This document shows, piece after piece, positions 63,101-64,000 of a DNA stretch of 64,000 nt; position 1 is the first letter of the stretch; every line of letters starts with the position of its first letter. Under the pieces are notes generated by a model. It was not told where the DNA came from, ran no database searches, and saw only the letters and a program-made list of their open reading frames with translations. A program made the position numbers and the translations under genes. This stretch comes from Eopsaltria australis (lineage: Eukaryota; Chordata; Aves; Passeriformes; Petroicidae): positions 186,001-250,000 of the forward strand of contig JAVTVJ010000342.1 in NCBI GenBank assembly GCA_034509425.1. Direction: 5' to 3'.

Positions 63101-64000
63101 CCATTCTGTCAAGATCATATAAAAATCATAAAAGGCTTGATATGAGCCTTGCAGATGATAAGATAAATAAACATTTTCTGATCTGGGAAGAATCTCCTCC
63201 CATAAGAAACTAAACTGCTGCTTTTGCAGCTGGAACTCAGAACTGTGTTTCTGATGGGGAATGTTCATTAGCACCATGGGACATCCCTTAAATAAGGCAT
63301 CTCTGAGAGGCACTTCTCACTGAAAGCAAGGTGTTAGAGTGGCACATTTATTATTCTGAAGTCTTTATGCCTTTAGACTTCCTGAGGCAGGGATAGACGG
63401 TACAAAAACAACAGCATTTTGTGTTTTGTCAGTAATTTATTTCCAGACCTTTTAATCTATATTAAAACTGTGTTTCTTCCCATAAAGTACTAGTCAGTAG
63501 TCAAGAAATTGTGTTTTTCTAATAATGATAGGGAGGTATCTTGCCTTAGTATCTTACTCTTGTTTGAAATTTGTTCTAAGTAACCACTGTCTTAGTAAGT
63601 CGTGTATTCATTTCTGAATCTGGTGGAAAGGTGGATGTTATTGGCCACCTCAAGGAGAAGATCCCTGTCTCGGTCTGGTTGAGGCAAATAAGAAGCAAGG
63701 ACAGCCAGCGTTGTGTGGTTGTGCTGGAACCAGTGGAAAGACTTTCAGCTTCTGTTTCCTTCACTGTTGATGTAAGTGTTCTCCTAAGGATCAAACAAGG
63801 TTGCAGTTTGTGAGAGTTGGTGTGTGAGTGGAAGGTGTCTGAAAGGCAGCAGGCACAGGTTGTTGTTTGTGAGCATGGAGTGTGTCCATGGCAGGGCCTG
63901 AAACCAGGGCTGTGCATGGATCTCTGGTACAGCTCACCTCGATGTGTCTGACAAGCCACATACAAACACATTGTCTCTCCTCAGGGGACATCTTACACTT
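59947..64000 (+). CDS. PASK: PAS domain-containing serine/threonine kinase, 5' part (gene continues beyond the window)
   Basis: PASK is a nutrient-responsive Ser/Thr kinase with N-terminal PAS domains and a C-terminal kinase domain. It phosphorylates metabolic and translation targets such as glycogen synthase and acts in the cytoplasm and nucleus. Only residues 1-246 are present, in four complete exons and the start of a fifth. ATG at 59,947 has A at -3 and G at +4. The N-terminus shares SRLSGLCQLG and WSSYCLSSLTARNICTSKL with human PASK. PAS-A starts about residue 120 (NPNQAIFTVDASTTE, then ILVANDRACKLLGCSSQELI) and runs through EKIPVSVW and CVVVLEPVERL. PAS-B and the kinase domain lie to the right of the window. 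Head-to-head with PPP1R7, as in human. Confidence 0.93.
60833..61071 (+). CDS. PASK: PASK coding exon 2 (residues 58-137)
   Basis: Completes Gly 58, then DKWSSYCLSSLTARNICTSK, a Ser-rich stretch, and NPNQAIFTVDASTTE at the PAS-A start. Donor GTATTT is weak but in frame with the next exon. Confidence 0.9.
61287..61470 (+). mobile_element. CR1 LINE 3' end
   Basis: CATTCCTGGAAATGTTCTGG, GCCAGGTTGGATAAGGCTTG, GAGCAACCTGGTCTAGTGGA, AGGTGCCCCTGCCCATAGCA and CCCAACCATTCTGTGATCC in sense order. In PASK intron. Confidence 0.93.
62149..62319 (+). CDS. PASK: PASK coding exon 3 (residues 138-194), PAS-A
   Basis: 57 codons starting ILVANDRACKLLGCSSQELI then GQKLSHLIS; ends SSVVSGTV. Donor GTATGT. Confidence 0.93.
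62320..63630 (+). other. PASK intron between coding exons 3 and 4
   Basis: 1.3 kb, AT-rich. No repeat or exon recognised. Confidence 0.6.
63631..63771 (+). CDS. PASK: PASK coding exon 4 (residues 195-241), end of PAS-A
   Basis: 47 codons starting VDVIGHLKEKIPVSVWLRQI and including CVVVLEPVERL. The acceptor TGGTGGAAAG/GTG has a poor pyrimidine tract but is the only one keeping frame. Confidence 0.88.
63985..64000 (+). CDS. PASK: PASK coding exon 5, first bases (residues 242-246), truncated by window end
   Basis: Strong acceptor TTGTCTCTCCTCAG followed by GTSYT, corresponding to the DGTVTS region of human PASK. Confidence 0.75.

Overview
The window is vertebrate nuclear DNA, almost certainly from a bird. 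Genes are split into many short exons with GT-AG introns. Three CpG islands mark promoters. The recognisable interspersed repeats are short 3'-end fragments of CR1 LINEs, the dominant avian repeat. Protein matches and the unusually short intergenic distances also fit a bird. The locus corresponds to human 2q37.3 (PASK - PPP1R7 - ANO7 - HDLBP - SEPTIN2).

Layout. 1-600: CpG-rich promoter region, probably the HDLBP end of a head-to-head HDLBP/SEPTIN2 promoter. 600-18,039: long 5' intronic region of HDLBP, containing a second CpG island with a TATA-type core promoter (about 13.3-15.25 kb) and three CR1 fragments. 18,040-38,795 (+): HDLBP (vigilin), complete coding region in 26 coding exons encoding 1,267 residues with 14 KH domains plus a degenerate N-terminal KH-like unit, followed by a 2.3-kb 3' UTR with two polyadenylation signals. 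39,152-40,464 (-): four recognisable exons of ANO7 (anoctamin-7), a collapsed relic from which most of the gene is missing. 42,210-58,652 (-): PPP1R7 (SDS22), complete in 10 coding exons, 355 residues. 58,650-59,450: CpG island shared head-to-head by PPP1R7 and PASK, with CCAAT boxes, a ZNF143-type element and an 11-copy 19-bp minisatellite. 59,905-64,000 (+): 5' part of PASK (PAS-domain kinase), N-terminus and most of PAS-A; the gene continues past the right edge.

HDLBP and PPP1R7 run tail-to-tail with the ANO7 relic between them. PPP1R7 and PASK run head-to-head. The genes do not form one pathway: vigilin is a cytoplasmic/ER RNA-binding protein, SDS22 chaperones and regulates PP1 catalytic subunits, and PASK is a nutrient-sensing kinase. 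The neighbourhood is an ancient syntenic block.

I see no undescribed multi-gene system. The most unusual feature is the eroded ANO7: two N-terminal exons still have open frames, exon B has both splice sites intact and exon A its acceptor. The exons for about 450-500 residues of the transmembrane core are gone, and one downstream exon has a destroyed splice donor.
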